Positions 34,801-46,417 of a stretch of 64,000 bases of DNA are shown piece after piece; within the stretch, counting starts at the first letter, position 1; each line of letters starts with the position of its first letter. The stretch lies in NCBI GenBank assembly GCA_947095585.1, contig OX352765.1:89984965-90048964 (forward strand), read 5' to 3'. A program made the translations under genes and the position numbers. This stretch comes from Nephrocerus scutellatus. Its lineage: Eukaryota; Arthropoda; Insecta; Diptera; Pipunculidae. The notes below the pieces were generated by a model. The model was not told where the DNA came from and made no database searches. It saw only the letters and a program-made list of their open reading frames with translations.

Positions 34801-36614
34801 CCCAAAATTAGAGCCTATAACGTGTTCGAATCGTGAGTTATGGTCGCGAGTTCATACATAAAGTACATGGAAAACGACATTTTTTCAGTTTTACCTGAAT
34901 TTTCCAAGTTTTTCCCGAATTTATAATCATCCCGAACTCTAAGGAACATTTAAAAAATGAGCCAAATCGGTCCAGCCGTTAAGCCGCGAAAAGGTAGCAG
35001 ACAGACAGAGTTACTTTCACATTTATAATACTCGTTTTAACCACCCATAGGCATACACATGCCGACACAAAGAAATTAATAAAGAAATGACATTGCCGGG
35101 CTATTCAATAAATTAGAAAAATTGAATAACTTATTAGGCTAAAGAAGTCTGTTACATCCAAAGAACAATTAGAACCAAATTTCTAGTGGTTCATCGCTTT
35201 GGTGACATGAAACAAATGTGCCAAACCTGTCAATCGTTTTAAGTGAACCGGTAAGGTTGCTGACTTAAGGAATAACGCAAAAAAAATGCACACCAACCGA
35301 TGCACACAACAGCATATTGTTAATAGGCAGGGTACCATAGAGGAGGGTGGCAGGAGCAGATTAGTAGTTTCACAACAGTCGCAAAATATCTCAATAGCTA
35401 TTCGAGTTAATTGTCTAACCCTTGACAGAGTTATAAACAATGATGGTTATTTGTCATCACCATATTTGGCTCTGAGACCCGGATACAGTTTTATATCTCT
35501 GTCCATCCATCCAATTGGACGATAGCGCTCTAAGTGCTTCCTGGCTATATAAAAAGATATATAATATAGCGTCCTTCATTTCTTTGCTAAGGTTAATTCT
35601 GGCGCAGATTTGAATGGCATTGAGTTCTGCCTGGAAAACTGAGGGACTTTTTCCCATTGGTATCGATACTTTGGTTTTGGGCCCAAAACCTCCAGCACCA
35701 ACTGCAGTTTGCATCTTCGATTCATCTGTGAACCAGACCAGATCTCTAGCTTCCCGTTCCGGAACACCATTATACCAGTTTACCCAGTCCAATATTTCTA
35801 CCTCAGAAAGTGTGCTCCCTGACCATAATGTCGGGGATAGTGCAGAACATGTCTCTCTCAGAAATTGAGTCAAGAATTTTCAGGTCTCCCACATAGTAAC
35901 ACGGCTTATAACGTATTCTAGTTGCAGCTTAATAGCGCATCTAGCAGCCGTCTTATTGATGAAGATTCACAACAGCTTCTAATGCAGTCGTCGGCCAGGT
36001 GCGCATAGCACCCTTACGTTGCCCTTATTTTTTCTTATTCATTTTTTTAACCACTTAACCCTTTTTGAATTTCATTTGATAACTTCTTTTATTACCCAAC
36101 AGTCTTCCGGTGGAGAAGGATGGTACATCAACTTATTCGAACTGTCATATTCCTCATCAAATCCGATCTTTGAGCATCCCGATCGTCCGAATTTAGACGT
36201 AAAACTTACTTCACCATCACGAACCCCAATGTATTTTCCCACACCGGTTGGCAAGTCGTATATCTGTGACAAGGAACAAGTTGTCGTAATGTATGCCCCA
36301 CTCGATTCGGGCGATCAATCGGGTCACATTGCAAAATTGTACCTGCGTCAATTAAGAATGCAGAGTTTCATGTTCAAAGAGAGTGGCAACTGGGGTCCAT
36401 CGTTCCACTGCAGTGCAACAGGATCATATCGTGATGAAACCGCTCCATTGGCTGTTGGCACAGCACTCGCCGTTGCAGTGCTAATCACAATTTCCGGCTA
36501 TGGTGGATGGAGGTGAGGGATTTTTATCAAAAAATTTCTATGTCTTTTATATTTCTTCCCTTTGTGTCCAGATATTTCAAAATCAAAAAAGTCCAGTACG
36601 GTACAATGCAGTAA
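31861..36614 (+). CDS. Lamp1: LAMP-family lysosomal membrane glycoprotein
   Basis: A type I membrane protein of late endosomes and lysosomes. Five exons agree in phase: 31861-31927, 32047-32141, 32264-32503, 36103-36512, 36572-36614, giving 284 residues. A signal peptide (hydrophobic ILFSVILLLLSVSC, ending about residue 33) is completed only when exons 1 and 2 are spliced. A short Thr/Ser linker leads to a single LAMP domain with four cysteines (74, 111, 189, 237; expected pairs 74-111 and 189-237) and an N-glycosylation site at N67. A membrane segment spans about 248-267. The cytosolic tail ends YGTMQ; Y-G-T-M fits the Yxx[hydrophobic] lysosomal sorting signal. Vertebrate LAMP1/2 have two luminal domains; one is usual for short insect members. 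Intron 3 is 3.6 kb and carries transposon debris. Lamp1 is the best guess among fly LAMP paralogues. Confidence 0.88.
32504..34819. other. Lamp1 intron 3, first part
   Basis: No host exon recognised. 33650-33780 has a tRNA/SINE-like look (AGATCGAATCCCAC) without a firm assignment. 34045-34400 holds degenerate repeats of about 120 bases built on CTTTAGTA.ATTACTAA..CACCATCGTTCT and CATTCG.A segments. Neither encodes a protein. Confidence 0.45.
34820..35045 (-). mobile_element. Helitron-like fragment, inverted relative to 39.1 kb
   Basis: 34825-34925 (ATCGTGAGTTATGGTCGCGAG, then TTTTTCAGTTTTACCTGAATT) is the reverse complement of 39110-39205 inside the Helitron. After it come GAGCCAAATCGGTCCAGCCG and CAGACAGACAGAGTTACTTT, typical non-coding Helitron/SINE-like text of insect genomes. 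Lamp1 intron 3. Confidence 0.55.
35480..36010 (-). mobile_element. LOA-like element, RNase H part (relic), in Lamp1 intron
   Basis: Minus-strand reading gives VWFTDESKMQTAVGAGGFG (the catalytic TDGS is TDES here), IPMGKSPSVFQAELNAIQIC and later SQEALRALSS, the last RNase H block. It is the same family as the 17.7-19.5 kb copy (family B). It stops about 90 bases before the acceptor of Lamp1 exon 4 and lies antisense to the gene. Confidence 0.75.
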
Positions 36615-38100
36615 AAAGGATTTTGTAAGTAAACGGTTTTCGAGGGATTTAATTTTCAAATTTTATATAATATTATTAATGACGAAAACGAGAAACATTA
36701 GTTACATATTTGGTGCAAACAAAGCAAACCATCAAAAAGCAGTAAATAACTTTATAGGTAAAATAGGTTTATGTTGCATTATTTTATCGAAATTTGTTCC
36801 TGATAACAATCGTCTGTTCGTTTGTATTAAAAAAAAATTAACAACAAATTTTGCACTACATATAAATTTCTTTACGAGCAAATTTTTCTCTCAAAGTTAC
36901 AAATTTTGCAATTTCTATCAAAGAAAAACTAAATTAAAACAAATTTAAACATAAACATGAATTTATATTAATAATTAACAGAAATTTTCGTTGTGGAGGT
37001 TACAAAAGAACTTATTGTTTATATGATCGTAATAGATGCCATAGATAAAATATATGTTCATTGATTATTTACTGAAATTTTTTTGCAACAGAGAAAATGA
37101 CGGTTTTTGATAATTCGATTCCCAGTTAGCCCACCTTATTGCCGTGGCGCAAGTCATTAAGGGAGTTTTTTCTTGACAACAAGTTTTAAATATATATAAA
37201 AAAAACCTTCCTATCGTTAGTTATAAACAAATTCCTTTTTTCCTTTATTTACCAAACGAGAATCTTGGGAACTATTTGTTAGTTATAAATAAATAGCTTA
37301 CTGACTTTATTAGTTTTAATTAGTAAATTAACCTACCCGGGATTACGCTTCTTTCAATTATTTTTTTTTTGCTTATATCTAACATTTTTTTTTATTTACT
37401 ACATATTACAATATAATATATTAAAATTATAAACAAATCCCAAAGCACATTTATGCAGTGCTGGCGAAAATTGTAATTGAGTTCCATGTAACGTAGCTAA
37501 TCAGATGAAAATGTTATTTCCAGTTGGAACAGCAATAATTGTATATATTAAGTAAAATAAGCTCGTATTATCAAAATTTGACATATCGTTTAAATAACAA
37601 TAAACATGATTTTGATGCTCATACTGTAGGCGAGAAATGTAGCGTTTGGTCATGGGCTGGTTTCCTTTTAATTTTGCCTCTCAGTTAACAGTACCGCATC
37701 TGCTATTGTAGACTTTAAAGAAAAATAGGCCATTTCCAAAACCACACTTAACAGTCATATGCTGGGTATACATTGTCTTTTTTATGACTATGATTGGGTT
37801 AAAAAAGAAACCCTTTAGAAAAACCTTTAATTTACACGGAACGTCGGGAAATTCATTTTTAATTCTGAAACTACCGTTATCGATAATTTCTCTTAAATTA
37901 AAACTTAGCTACATAATCGTACCTCGAAGTTAGCTTAAGCTTCTTTGACATTCCTCATTCATTTTTTTTTGTGTAACTTAGAGTAAGATAAATACATTAC
38001 AGTACACGCATAGATTACGTATAATTTAAATTAATGATTTTTTGTTTTATATACTTAAAACTTTGCGATTACTTAAAACTGAGAAAATGAAAAAAAAAAC
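36615..38100. other. Lamp1 3' UTR and intergenic
   Basis: AT-rich without coding exons. An AATAAA at 37288-37293 is one of several possible polyadenylation signals. The ORF covering 36562-36948 overlaps the last Lamp1 exon in another frame and is not a gene. Confidence 0.45.
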
Positions 38101-38180
38101 TGAAACTGGAACGGGAGGTTCGAACCCGAGTCTTCAATACTCCTAACGAGCGCTCTAATCGGTGCGCTGCAGAACATACA
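38100..38180 (-). repeat. tRNA-like SINE head
   Basis: The reverse complement reads CAGCGCACCGATTAGAGCGC, then GACTCGGGTTCGAACCTCC with a perfect B-box core GGTTCGAACC. It lacks a closed acceptor stem, so it is taken as a tRNA-derived repeat and not a working tRNA. Confidence 0.6.
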
Positions 38181-38639
38181 TGGGAATCGGCAAGTTCAGC
38201 GAGGAACGCCTCTCTACCTACCTATCATTTGATTCCCGTTCTGCTTCTTATTCTTCTTGTTTTTGTGTAATATAAACCTCATAACCTTTGACCGACCAAA
38301 ACATCTTTTTTGTCGTATTAGTCGTAGCTTACGGTTTTTTTTTTGTTGGGGTTTAAAATTAAAGGTGGCGGTTGTTTGATATCAAATGCACGGTAATATT
38401 ACCTTTTAATTGAAAGATTTGGTTCAATTTGCCCGTTTCTGGAGGCAAACCACGTTTGGGTAATAATATAATGCAGATGTGCCCGTCATGTTGGCATTGC
38501 CACTGTCATCATCTATAAATCCTTATCCCTTATTCAAGTTATGTGTTCCGCAGTCATCATTATCACGGTAACGTCCGTAGATATCGCCATTGTAGAGCTT
38601 CTGGAATTATCATTCCTTACATACGCGTCAAACATATAC

Positions 38640-38965
38640 GTAAATGTTAATCTATACTAATGTAATGTTAGTTTATGTGCATGAGGTAATCTTCGGAACT
38701 ACCGGACCGATTTCAAAAATTCTTCACCAATATATAAAATGGACTTTCAGCGTGAACATAGGCTGTATATTAAATAAAAGGGCTTTTCGTGGCGACCAAT
38801 TTTGTAACAAAACAACTAAAGTCGACGAAAAAACGGTCGCGCATTTTAATGACTGTGTGCTGTGTGCTGCACTGCTCGCTGCGCTGCTTTCTGTGTTAGG
38901 TTTTGTACGAACATCAAGCATATAGCGGCATCATCATAATGACTACGTTGCTTTGTGTACGTACT
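38640..38965 (+). mobile_element. Helitron-like non-coding fragment
   Basis: Contains TTCGGAACTACCGGACCGAT and ATATAAAATGGACTTTCAGC, text typical of insect Helitron interiors. Around 38860-38965, GTGCTGTGTGCTGC and AGCATATAGCGGCATCAT resemble the middle of the inverted-motif element at 44.5 kb. No protein. Confidence 0.45.
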
Positions 38966-38989
38966 ATAATCTATATATATATATTCATA

Positions 38990-40522
38990 TCTATATATAT
39001 ATAAAAATGCTCGTTGGTAACCGAATCACTTGGGAACGGCTGGACCGACTTGTCTGATTTTTATTTTAAAATATTCGTCATAGTCCGAATAAGGTTTGTG
39101 CGGAAAAAGAAAAGTTGCCCGGGAAATTGGAAAATTCGGGAAAAACTGAAAGTGCTGTTTGTATGAACTCGCGACCATAACTGACGATTCGAACGATGGA
39201 TTTGCGTAATTCTTTTTTTGTTTTGGTCCTGAGAAAGAAAGACAATTACAAAGGAAAGTCGAAAAATTCGGACAAACAGCAAAAATCATAATTTCTTTAA
39301 GCATTCTCGATCATAATTGACGATATGAACGTTAAGTATGTTAATTTGGAAAACGTTAAATTGAATATTTTCGGTAAAATGAAAAATCTGGAAAAACGCA
39401 CTTCAGCCCAAAATAAAATAAACTTAAATTTGTTTTTACTTTTGTTTTGATTCTCGATCTGTCCAACAAAACTCTCTATTTCATTGCTATTCCAATAGAT
39501 TCCAATAGTTAGCGCTATGTGCGCAAGTGTCGTTTGACAGCTAATCCACGGTGCACGGTCTTTCTTTTGCGATCTGTTAACGCATCCCAATGAATCCGAC
39601 CGACATGATTACCACTTGCGGTTTACATTCGCAATTACAATAAGCAAATTGCAGTCATTGAGTGTTTGCGGCATTAACCCTGAAAATCCATGCTTCTCGC
39701 ATGGTCAATTGAATGTCGCCAATGCCAGTGTCGGAAAACTAACAACTTTGTTTGTTTACCCGCCGGCCAACAAATAAAAAACAGTGCGCGTACCTTTTAT
39801 GCGCGGCTGAAGTGAAACTTTTTTGATGTCGTCGGTCGTAAAAGAACATCAAAAGATCCCCAAAACCCCAAAAGAATCATAAAAAGACCTCCGAAAGATC
39901 TGTAAAGGAATCACAAAAGGCTCCCCAAAAGTCACTCAAAAGACCCCAAACAGACTCCGAAAGGCCTTCAAAAGACGCCTTAAAAGTCACCAAAAGACCC
40001 TCAAGAGAAACATCAAAGGCCCTTTGAAAGATCCTCGAAGGCCCTTCAAAGGACCCCCAAAAAACCTTAAAAAATCCTCAAAAGACTTTCGAAAAAGACC
40101 CTCAAAATACCCCTAAAAGACCTCCAAAAGGCCCCCAAAGGGCTCTCGGACGACTTCCCAAAAGACCCTCAAACAGCCATCAAAAGATCCTCAAGAAACC
40201 CCAAAACGACCCTGAAAAGACCTACATAAGACCCCCAAAAGACCTTCAAAAGACCCTCAAAAGACTCTCAAAGGATCCCCAAGAGACCCTAAAAAAAACA
40301 CTCAAAAGACCCCCAAAGGACCCACCAGAGGACCCTTAAAAGACCATACCGAATTTCATACAAATCGGTTGAAAAATGACTTAGTTCCCAAAATTTAAAA
40401 ATGTAACACAATAATCTGACCAATGACTTAAAAGTCGCCACACAAAATTATATACCGTTATAAATTTTCTCCTCACAAATTTATTAAAAGTTGGACAGGG
40501 CAACGTCTGTCGGTTCAGCTAG
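38990..40522 (+). mobile_element. Non-autonomous Helitron, both ends present
   Basis: The 5' end is TCTATATATATATAAAAATG (38990-39009), the usual start of insect Helitrons. The 3' end has a hairpin GACAG-ggcaacgt-CTGTC (40494-40511), seven spacer bases, then CTAG (40519-40522). The flanking bases are A (38989) and T (40523), as expected for insertion into AT. There is no Rep/helicase, so it is non-autonomous (1533 bp). About a third of it is a degenerate minisatellite, listed separately. Confidence 0.8.
39842..40345 (+). repeat. Degenerate AAAAGACCC minisatellite
   Basis: About 500 bases built from variants of AAAAGACCCCCA / AAAAGACCCTCA, unit roughly 10-12 bases, with frequent substitutions and small length changes. 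Reading frames through it are lysine/proline-rich but contain stops, so it is not a protein repeat. Confidence 0.85.
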
Positions 40523-40523
40523 T

Positions 40524-40800
40524 ATGTAGATAAAAATGAATATCTGTTCTTTTGTAATACGACACTAAAACTCAAAAACTAGATAGCCGATTACGCTGAA
40601 ACGTTCACAGAATATACGTCTTGACAAAACCTCGGTAAACCACATAGCGCGAATAGGATGGAGGTTGCGCTTTGTTTAGGTTTAGGCAATAGTACTCCCC
40701 TTCCGTGGTAGTGTTGGCAAGGCCAGGGTTCTGTGTGCGGCTGACGGAGCGCCCGGGAGAAGCTACAAATAATAAAAAGAGAAGTCACGGAGAGTCATGG
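40524..40800 (+). mobile_element. Second Helitron-like 5' segment
   Basis: Directly after the first Helitron comes AGATAAAAATGAATATCTGTTC and ACTCAAAAACTAGATAGCCGAT, then a GTTTAGGCAATAGTACTCCCC segment; this is the way Helitron 5' interiors usually read. The host site of the first Helitron may thus itself be a Helitron. No 3' end was located. Confidence 0.45.
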
Positions 40801-43330
40801 TTCAATATCAGAAGTTGCACTGAAAACAATTGTTGAGTGATAGTTGCATTATTCATTTCATTTAACCCTAAAGCATTTATTATTCTTTCTGAATGACCTT
40901 TTCCATCGTTATATGGAACAGTGTGACATATTTTAGTTTCATAGAAAGAGAAAACAGCTTCGAAAAAATGCGATTAGACCTAAAATCTAACATAAAAGCT
41001 TGAGTACAATTTGTATTTCTTAAGGAACTTACCTAAACAGTATACAAGGGAATCCATTTAAAAATTTCTCGACATTGAAGATCACATTTTTTAATCCTTT
41101 TAAAAGCTGGTAGTGTTTGTCCGAGACACTTAAACAAATTTACTTTAATTTCATTTTTAGATTCAAATTTTTTTTAGTGAAATGAAACAAATCAATTTAT
41201 AGTGCGAGTTTAATTAAGTTTATATAAATATCAAATGTTAAAGCAGTACGATCAGACTCGTCACACTGTAAAATAATTCACCAACAAAATAACAAGTTCT
41301 TGGCGTAGAGCTTTTAGTATCCCTTAAAAAAACAGAACATTGCAAAGAAAAACTTCAAGATCACAAAAGGAGATATATATATGTAACAACATAATAACAA
41401 ATCATATCATGCATACATATATAAAATAACAAATACATATTATCAACAACATCATCAAAAACAACCATTAAAAAAACACAAAAAAATGTTTACTAAAAAG
41501 TTAAAAAATGTCTTCCATATTATTAATATTACAAAAAATTAATTATAATATAAAAAACAAAAATTGTATGAAAACAAAACAGAAATTATTACAAAACTCG
41601 TAAATATATATGTATATAGGTATGTAGTATATGTACAAATACAAATATACATATACATTTATTGTCTATTTATAGAAGAAGGTTAATTTGTTTAAAATTT
41701 TATGATTACACATATACATATATATATTCGAATCATATCAGAATTAGCAAAAACATATTAATTATTATCATTGTCAAATGAAATATTCAAATATACAGAA
41801 TAAATATTATTGCTATTTATAACAATTATGGAACTAACACATTTTATCAAAGAAGAAGGAATGTGTAAAATTATTATTACTTTAGAAAGTAATGTAAATG
41901 TAATGTAAATGCATATTATTATATTAAAATAAAAATTATTAATATGTTATATTTGAATATATGAGAGTACTACAAATTAGTAATATTCCAATATACTAAT
42001 TTATTTACATTACTATTATAATTATAAAAAATCTAAATGTATACCCCTTAAATACACAAGCTATTATTTGTTATTTAAAAAATCAAATCATTTACTCTAA
42101 TATTGAAAAAATATATCTTGATGTTAAATTTTTTCCGGTAAAGAAAAACACAAAACATTCGACAAACAAATCTAAAAAAAAAACATTTTCATTATCTTCA
42201 TACAATTTCATTATCATAATTACACTACGTACAAAATCAAAGAATATTTTGAAAATTTTAAATCTATTATTGTTATGGGTTAACTTAACATATCTCAATA
42301 ACAACAACAAAGTAAGCCATTGATGCCAAACAAACAAAAAAAAAAGAAAAACCAAAGTTGTAATTTTTTCTTTAAGCAAATACTTTGGGTATCAGTAATT
42401 TCGAAATTTTGTTTATAGTGAAATGAAAAAGGGACTAAAGATGGACGCAGCGAATAATTTAGATAAATAAAATACACACATACACTTACACAAATTTTGA
42501 AAAAAAAAAAACAATTAAAATAAATATTTTAGAAATTGATATGAAAGCAATAAATAATTCAAAGCGCAATTACAAAATGAATTATGAGTGCTTATAGGTA
42601 AAGAAAAAAATCGCTTATTTCACAAATTAAGTGTTCGTTTGTTTGTTTTTAAAGGAAACAAAGAACAAGACGTTTAAAAATCTCAAATAAAAACTAAAAA
42701 ACTATACGATCCAAGCATTTGTTTGCCATTGTTTCGCGTATCTTCATTGCTCCAGTTTTGATAGAGAACAAATGATAACTTTAAAGCTTTGTTTACATGA
42801 CAGAAAGTATAAATAAATTGATATACAGATACATATACAAACTTAGCGAATATAGAAATTGTTATTTGTTAATCCAGCTTGGAGTGAATAGTTCATTTTT
42901 TCCAGTGTAAAAAACTTACATGCATTTTATTGAAAAAAAAATACAAAAAACAGCAGACATTCACACAATTTAAAACCACAACACAAACATCATTAAAAAT
43001 AAAAATTATATATAATTTATCATATTAAAATATTAACAAATTATTAAATGAAACCCATGAGTAATGCGATAATAAAGGTACTATAATGTAAAACAAGATT
43101 TTGGTATTTTTCTTTCGAGAACCTACAAGCTTAATTGAGAATGCTGTCCAAACATGTTAACAGCAATAAAGTACCAAGCTGCGAATGTTCCACTCCAACA
43201 TTACAATGCTACAGTAAATACATAGCCTAATTAATTATTCGAGAATGGAATTTGGTTCGTCGTGATAGGTCGTGCATTTGAACATTATATTTATAGCCGA
43301 GTTTACTGGAGTGAAACAAAACTTGGAAAT
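40801..43330. other. Very AT-rich stretch, no gene
   Basis: Low-complexity AT-rich DNA, especially 41350-43100. The short ORFs present are by-products of composition. No transposon proteins recognised. It could hold a 3' UTR of a gene off the recognised set, but nothing supports this. Confidence 0.5.
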
Positions 43331-43339
43331 TCGAAAAAA

Positions 43340-44000
43340 AATAAATGATGATGAAGATAAATGGGGTGTAGTAGTACTGCGACCCATGCGGATCTATTGC
43401 GCTTCCCCCCGACTTGTGCTACAGAGACAGTGCATGCCCGTCCCTAAAGCACTCCCTACATACCTATGGCTCTTAAGAACCTAATAATATGAAGCGGATT
43501 CAGTGAATGTCGCGCAGACTCCGAGATTACGTGAGTGATCTCTTCTCTGTCGAATCGTTGCTCCGCATTTGTTAAAAAGATGCTATAGGGTATCGTCCGC
43601 TTCCCCACAGAATCTGGAGCTGCCATCCTCTACTAACTTCATTTTCTTTAGGTGCCCTTTCACTGTCCAATATCCTGTTAGGAACCCCGTTATGGTTCTT
43701 ACATTACTTTTACTTTGTCCCAACATCATGCGAGACCTTTTAGGGTTATAGTTCCCAAGCATTTCCTTTGCTTGCCGTAGACCTGGGAGATTTTCCCATC
43801 TTACGGAAGCGGCTGCTTTACCTATACTGCGTAACTCTTCACGCATTATGTGGTACCCTATACCACAGAATGGTTCTGGGCCTACTAGCGGAGTTTCTAC
43901 TACTTTATTAGCGAGCCTATCCGCTGCTTCGTTGCCTTTTATTGTCTTAACACAATGGTGTGCACTTGTGGTTGACGCCCTAGGTCCCGATTAAGGTAAA
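43340..44000 (-). mobile_element. Retrotransposon RNase H end and C-terminal tail (relic)
   Basis: On the minus strand: a piece with IKGNEAADRLANKVVETPLV (the last RNase H motif, 'GNE.AD.LA'), then MREELRSIGKAAASVRWENL and VRTITGFLTGYWTVKGHLKKM, followed by a CRFCGE.D.T zinc-knuckle-like motif. This layout belongs to the R1/LOA/I group with C-terminal RNase H. The sequence differs from families A and B and so is a third lineage. Confidence 0.7.
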
Positions 44001-44229
44001 AGGTAAGAAACTTTGCAAGCATTTAAACAAATGAACGTTTCTTCAGTTGATATATGGCATAGGTGAAGGCTGGGCATGTACAATATCGCAATTGCTTAAT
44101 TAAGGTAGCGTAACAGGAATTTAAAAAAGGGGGTTTTGGACTTTTTTCTTTGGGACTATACCAAGAAAACTGTCTAAAACAATAAGCTAGAATCTTTAGA
44201 TGGCCTAAGGACAAACATAAAACTCCAAA

Positions 44230-44393
44230 TTTGTTTGTATGTTTGTATGTTTGTATCTTTGTATCTTTGTATCTTTGTATCTTTGTATCTTTGTATCTTT
44301 GTATCTTTGTATCTTTGTATCTTTGTATCTTTGTATCTTTGTATGCTTGTATGTTTGTATGCTTGTATGCTTGTATGCTTGTATGTTTGTCTG
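44230..44393. repeat. TTTGTATC octamer microsatellite
   Basis: About a dozen near-perfect TTTGTATC units, edged by TTTGTATG and CTTGTATG variants. ORFs across it in two frames (rich in F, V, C, L, S, Y) are products of the repeat. Confidence 0.95.
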
Positions 44394-44740
44394 TTGTATT
44401 TTTAACTGTTTGGCTGTTTTTCTGTTTGTCTTTGTCTTTGACACATGTGTATTTCCGGTGACCAAACTTTCTATTAAAATTTGGAAGTGATCAGGGACGG
44501 GGGGCTCCCATACAAATTGTTTTTTAATAATCACGACATATAGCGGAATCATATCGCGCCATACTATAATGTCTGCGTTCTCTTTGTGCTGTGTGCAAAG
44601 CTGATTTACGATTAGGGTTGTTTTGTGGTTCGATTGTAGTGCTTCGCAAGTGTTTTTATTTTTCAGCGTTTATAGTGGTAGTATACTTTTGGTTATTAGA
44701 GAATTTACAAAAAAAAATTATTTTTAATACACTTGGGTGC
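44394..44740 (+). mobile_element. Non-autonomous inverted-motif element, copy 2 (right part)
   Basis: Shares with the copy at 14.7-15.1 kb: ACATGTGTATTTCCGGTGAC, ATTAAAATTTGGAAGTGATC, GGGGGCTCCCATA, GCGTTTATAGTGG, GTATACTTTTGGTTATTAGA and GAATTTACAA (to about 44710). The left end is unclear; the place of the CTGG tetramers of the other copies is taken by the octamer microsatellite. Confidence 0.65.
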
Positions 44741-44859
44741 GAAAAATTCGCTCATTGATCAATTTTCAACAAAATTTAAAGAATATCAAAAAATCCAATG
44801 TTTGTTTAATTTTCTTGAATGCAGATTCAAAGTGGAATCTTTCTTGTACTTATACCGTG

Positions 44860-45290
44860 TCAACAAAGTGATTTTGGTGGTCAAAATCTAAAGTACACGT
44901 TTTTTGTGAATTTGTCAGCATGAAAATGAATGGTAAAAATCTTTGGAGCAATATCTCTGGCTCGAACTCTTTTTTTCAGCTCGTCCCATAAATGTTCGTT
45001 GGAATTGAGGTCCTGGCTTCGAACTGGCAACTCTATAACAAGCACTTCCACCTCTTGAAAGTACTGGTAGACTATACCAGCCGTATATATACTATACTAT
45101 ACTGGTAGACTATATCAGCCGTATGCGGTCTCGCATTATCAGGCATGAACTGGAATTTTTCACCAATAAACCCAGCAAAAGGTACGATATCGTCCTTGAG
45201 TACTTCTCCAATGTACCGCTGAGAAGTCAATCCTCTTGATCGACGCCTCCCCAGAACATGCACGATCCACCACCATACAAAACACGTATG
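44860..45290 (-). mobile_element. Tc1-like transposase C-terminal fragment (relic)
   Basis: The minus strand reads LTSQRYIGEVLKDDIVPFAG, GEKFQFMPDNARPHTA (second catalytic Asp in DNARPH) and, after an insertion, EVEVLVIELPVRSQDLN and NEHLWDELKKRVRARDIAP (third acidic residue, Glu of NEHLW). This is the DDE domain of a Tc1-type transposase. A local duplication of ACTGGTAGACTATA.CAGCCGTAT (45063-45123) interrupts the frame. Terminal repeats not found. Confidence 0.8.
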
Positions 45291-45299
45291 ATATTCCTC

Positions 45300-46415
45300 A
45301 ATATCAAATTATGTAAATTAAATTAAATTAAAGCAAATTAAAATCCACAGCACATCCTTGAAAAAGTCTGGAAGATATCGCCACTAGGTGGAATATATTT
45401 TAACACTGCTGGCGCTTTATTTGTATTTTTAACAAAATGATATTACAATTTTTTAATAATGTTGATGGCAATTGACCATCTGATTCTGATTTTATCATCA
45501 AGATCCGAATCTATAGACGTTACTACAACTAAAACTCATGCTATAGCAATGGAATAGGGTGGAATGGAACCTTGTAGCAAGGCTTGTAGTCATCAAAATC
45601 AAAGTTACGTCTATCGATTTGGACCTAAGTTTTTAAATGATTTTTTTGAAAACTGGTTACTGACTCTCTTTATGAGCTTAAAGTAAATAGGTAATTTTTG
45701 TTCTTTTTCGAATGCAATCTAATAGAGTTGTAAACAATCGATAGATAAATTAATCAAATATGAAATGAAAAAATTTGATTAGTTTTTTATCATCCAACCG
45801 GCGTCATGGGAATGCTCACAAAACAAAAGAGATTTTTTGTTTGTTGGTAAATCTTCGGCTTCCTATTAAATTCAATAGTTATATAACTTTTTTAAACCAA
45901 GGACCTGTTGATGCTACGTAGAATAATATATAACCTTCTATACGCTATCAATACAAACAAACAAATTGCATTAATGTTCATCTAGGAAGAGAGAGAGTGA
46001 GTAACATTTTAAAAATGTTTATTATTACATTTGCTTTTTAAAATGCCGACAACCATCACATTCTTCGTTCCAGTAAAAGGAAAACGATGACGAAGTCGAA
46101 GGCGACCATAGGTGAAAAAAAAATTGTTCACGTGGTCATAAACTAATAAAAATCCGAGAAAGAAGCGAAGAACTTCTGTTTTCAATTTTGTTGTTTTTTT
46201 TGTTTCCTCATACGAGTATAGAAGACGATTGTTCGATTTTACCATCTAAGGATTGTGGTTGCTGACATAAACCGAAAACCCGATAGTTTAATTATGTTTA
46301 TCGACCTAATACAGATGTTAAATACGCATATATAGATGTTGTTTTACTCTTAAACATTTTTACCGAATTAAAGCTATAAAAAGTACGTAGGTGAGTAAAA
46401 TGCGTTAAACGTTAT
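45300..46415. other. Non-coding stretch
   Basis: AT-rich. A minus-strand ORF at 46245-46009 has no similarity that I recognise. No RNA gene seen. Confidence 0.45.
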
Positions 46416-46417
46416 GA

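Noticed and set aside
36562..36948. 128-codon ORF after Lamp1 exon 4
   Set aside because: It overlaps the real terminal Lamp1 exon (36572-36614) in a different frame and the rest is low-complexity AT-rich sequence.
38100..38180. Functional tRNA gene on the minus strand
   Set aside because: A good B box is present, but no complete cloverleaf or terminator follows, and related degenerate copies exist at 14.5 and 46.4 kb.
39842..40345. Lysine/proline-rich repeat reading frames in the minisatellite
   Set aside because: Frames contain stops and frame-changing unit lengths, and the region lies inside a Helitron.
41350..43100. Mitochondrial insertion suggested by extreme AT content
   Set aside because: No mitochondrial gene, tRNA or rRNA sequence is recognisable; it looks like ordinary AT-rich insect intergenic DNA.
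44205..44552. Overlapping ORFs of 76-115 codons rich in repeated residues on both strands
   Set aside because: They are direct translations of the TTTGTATC microsatellite; every frame of an octamer array stays open and gives periodic peptides.
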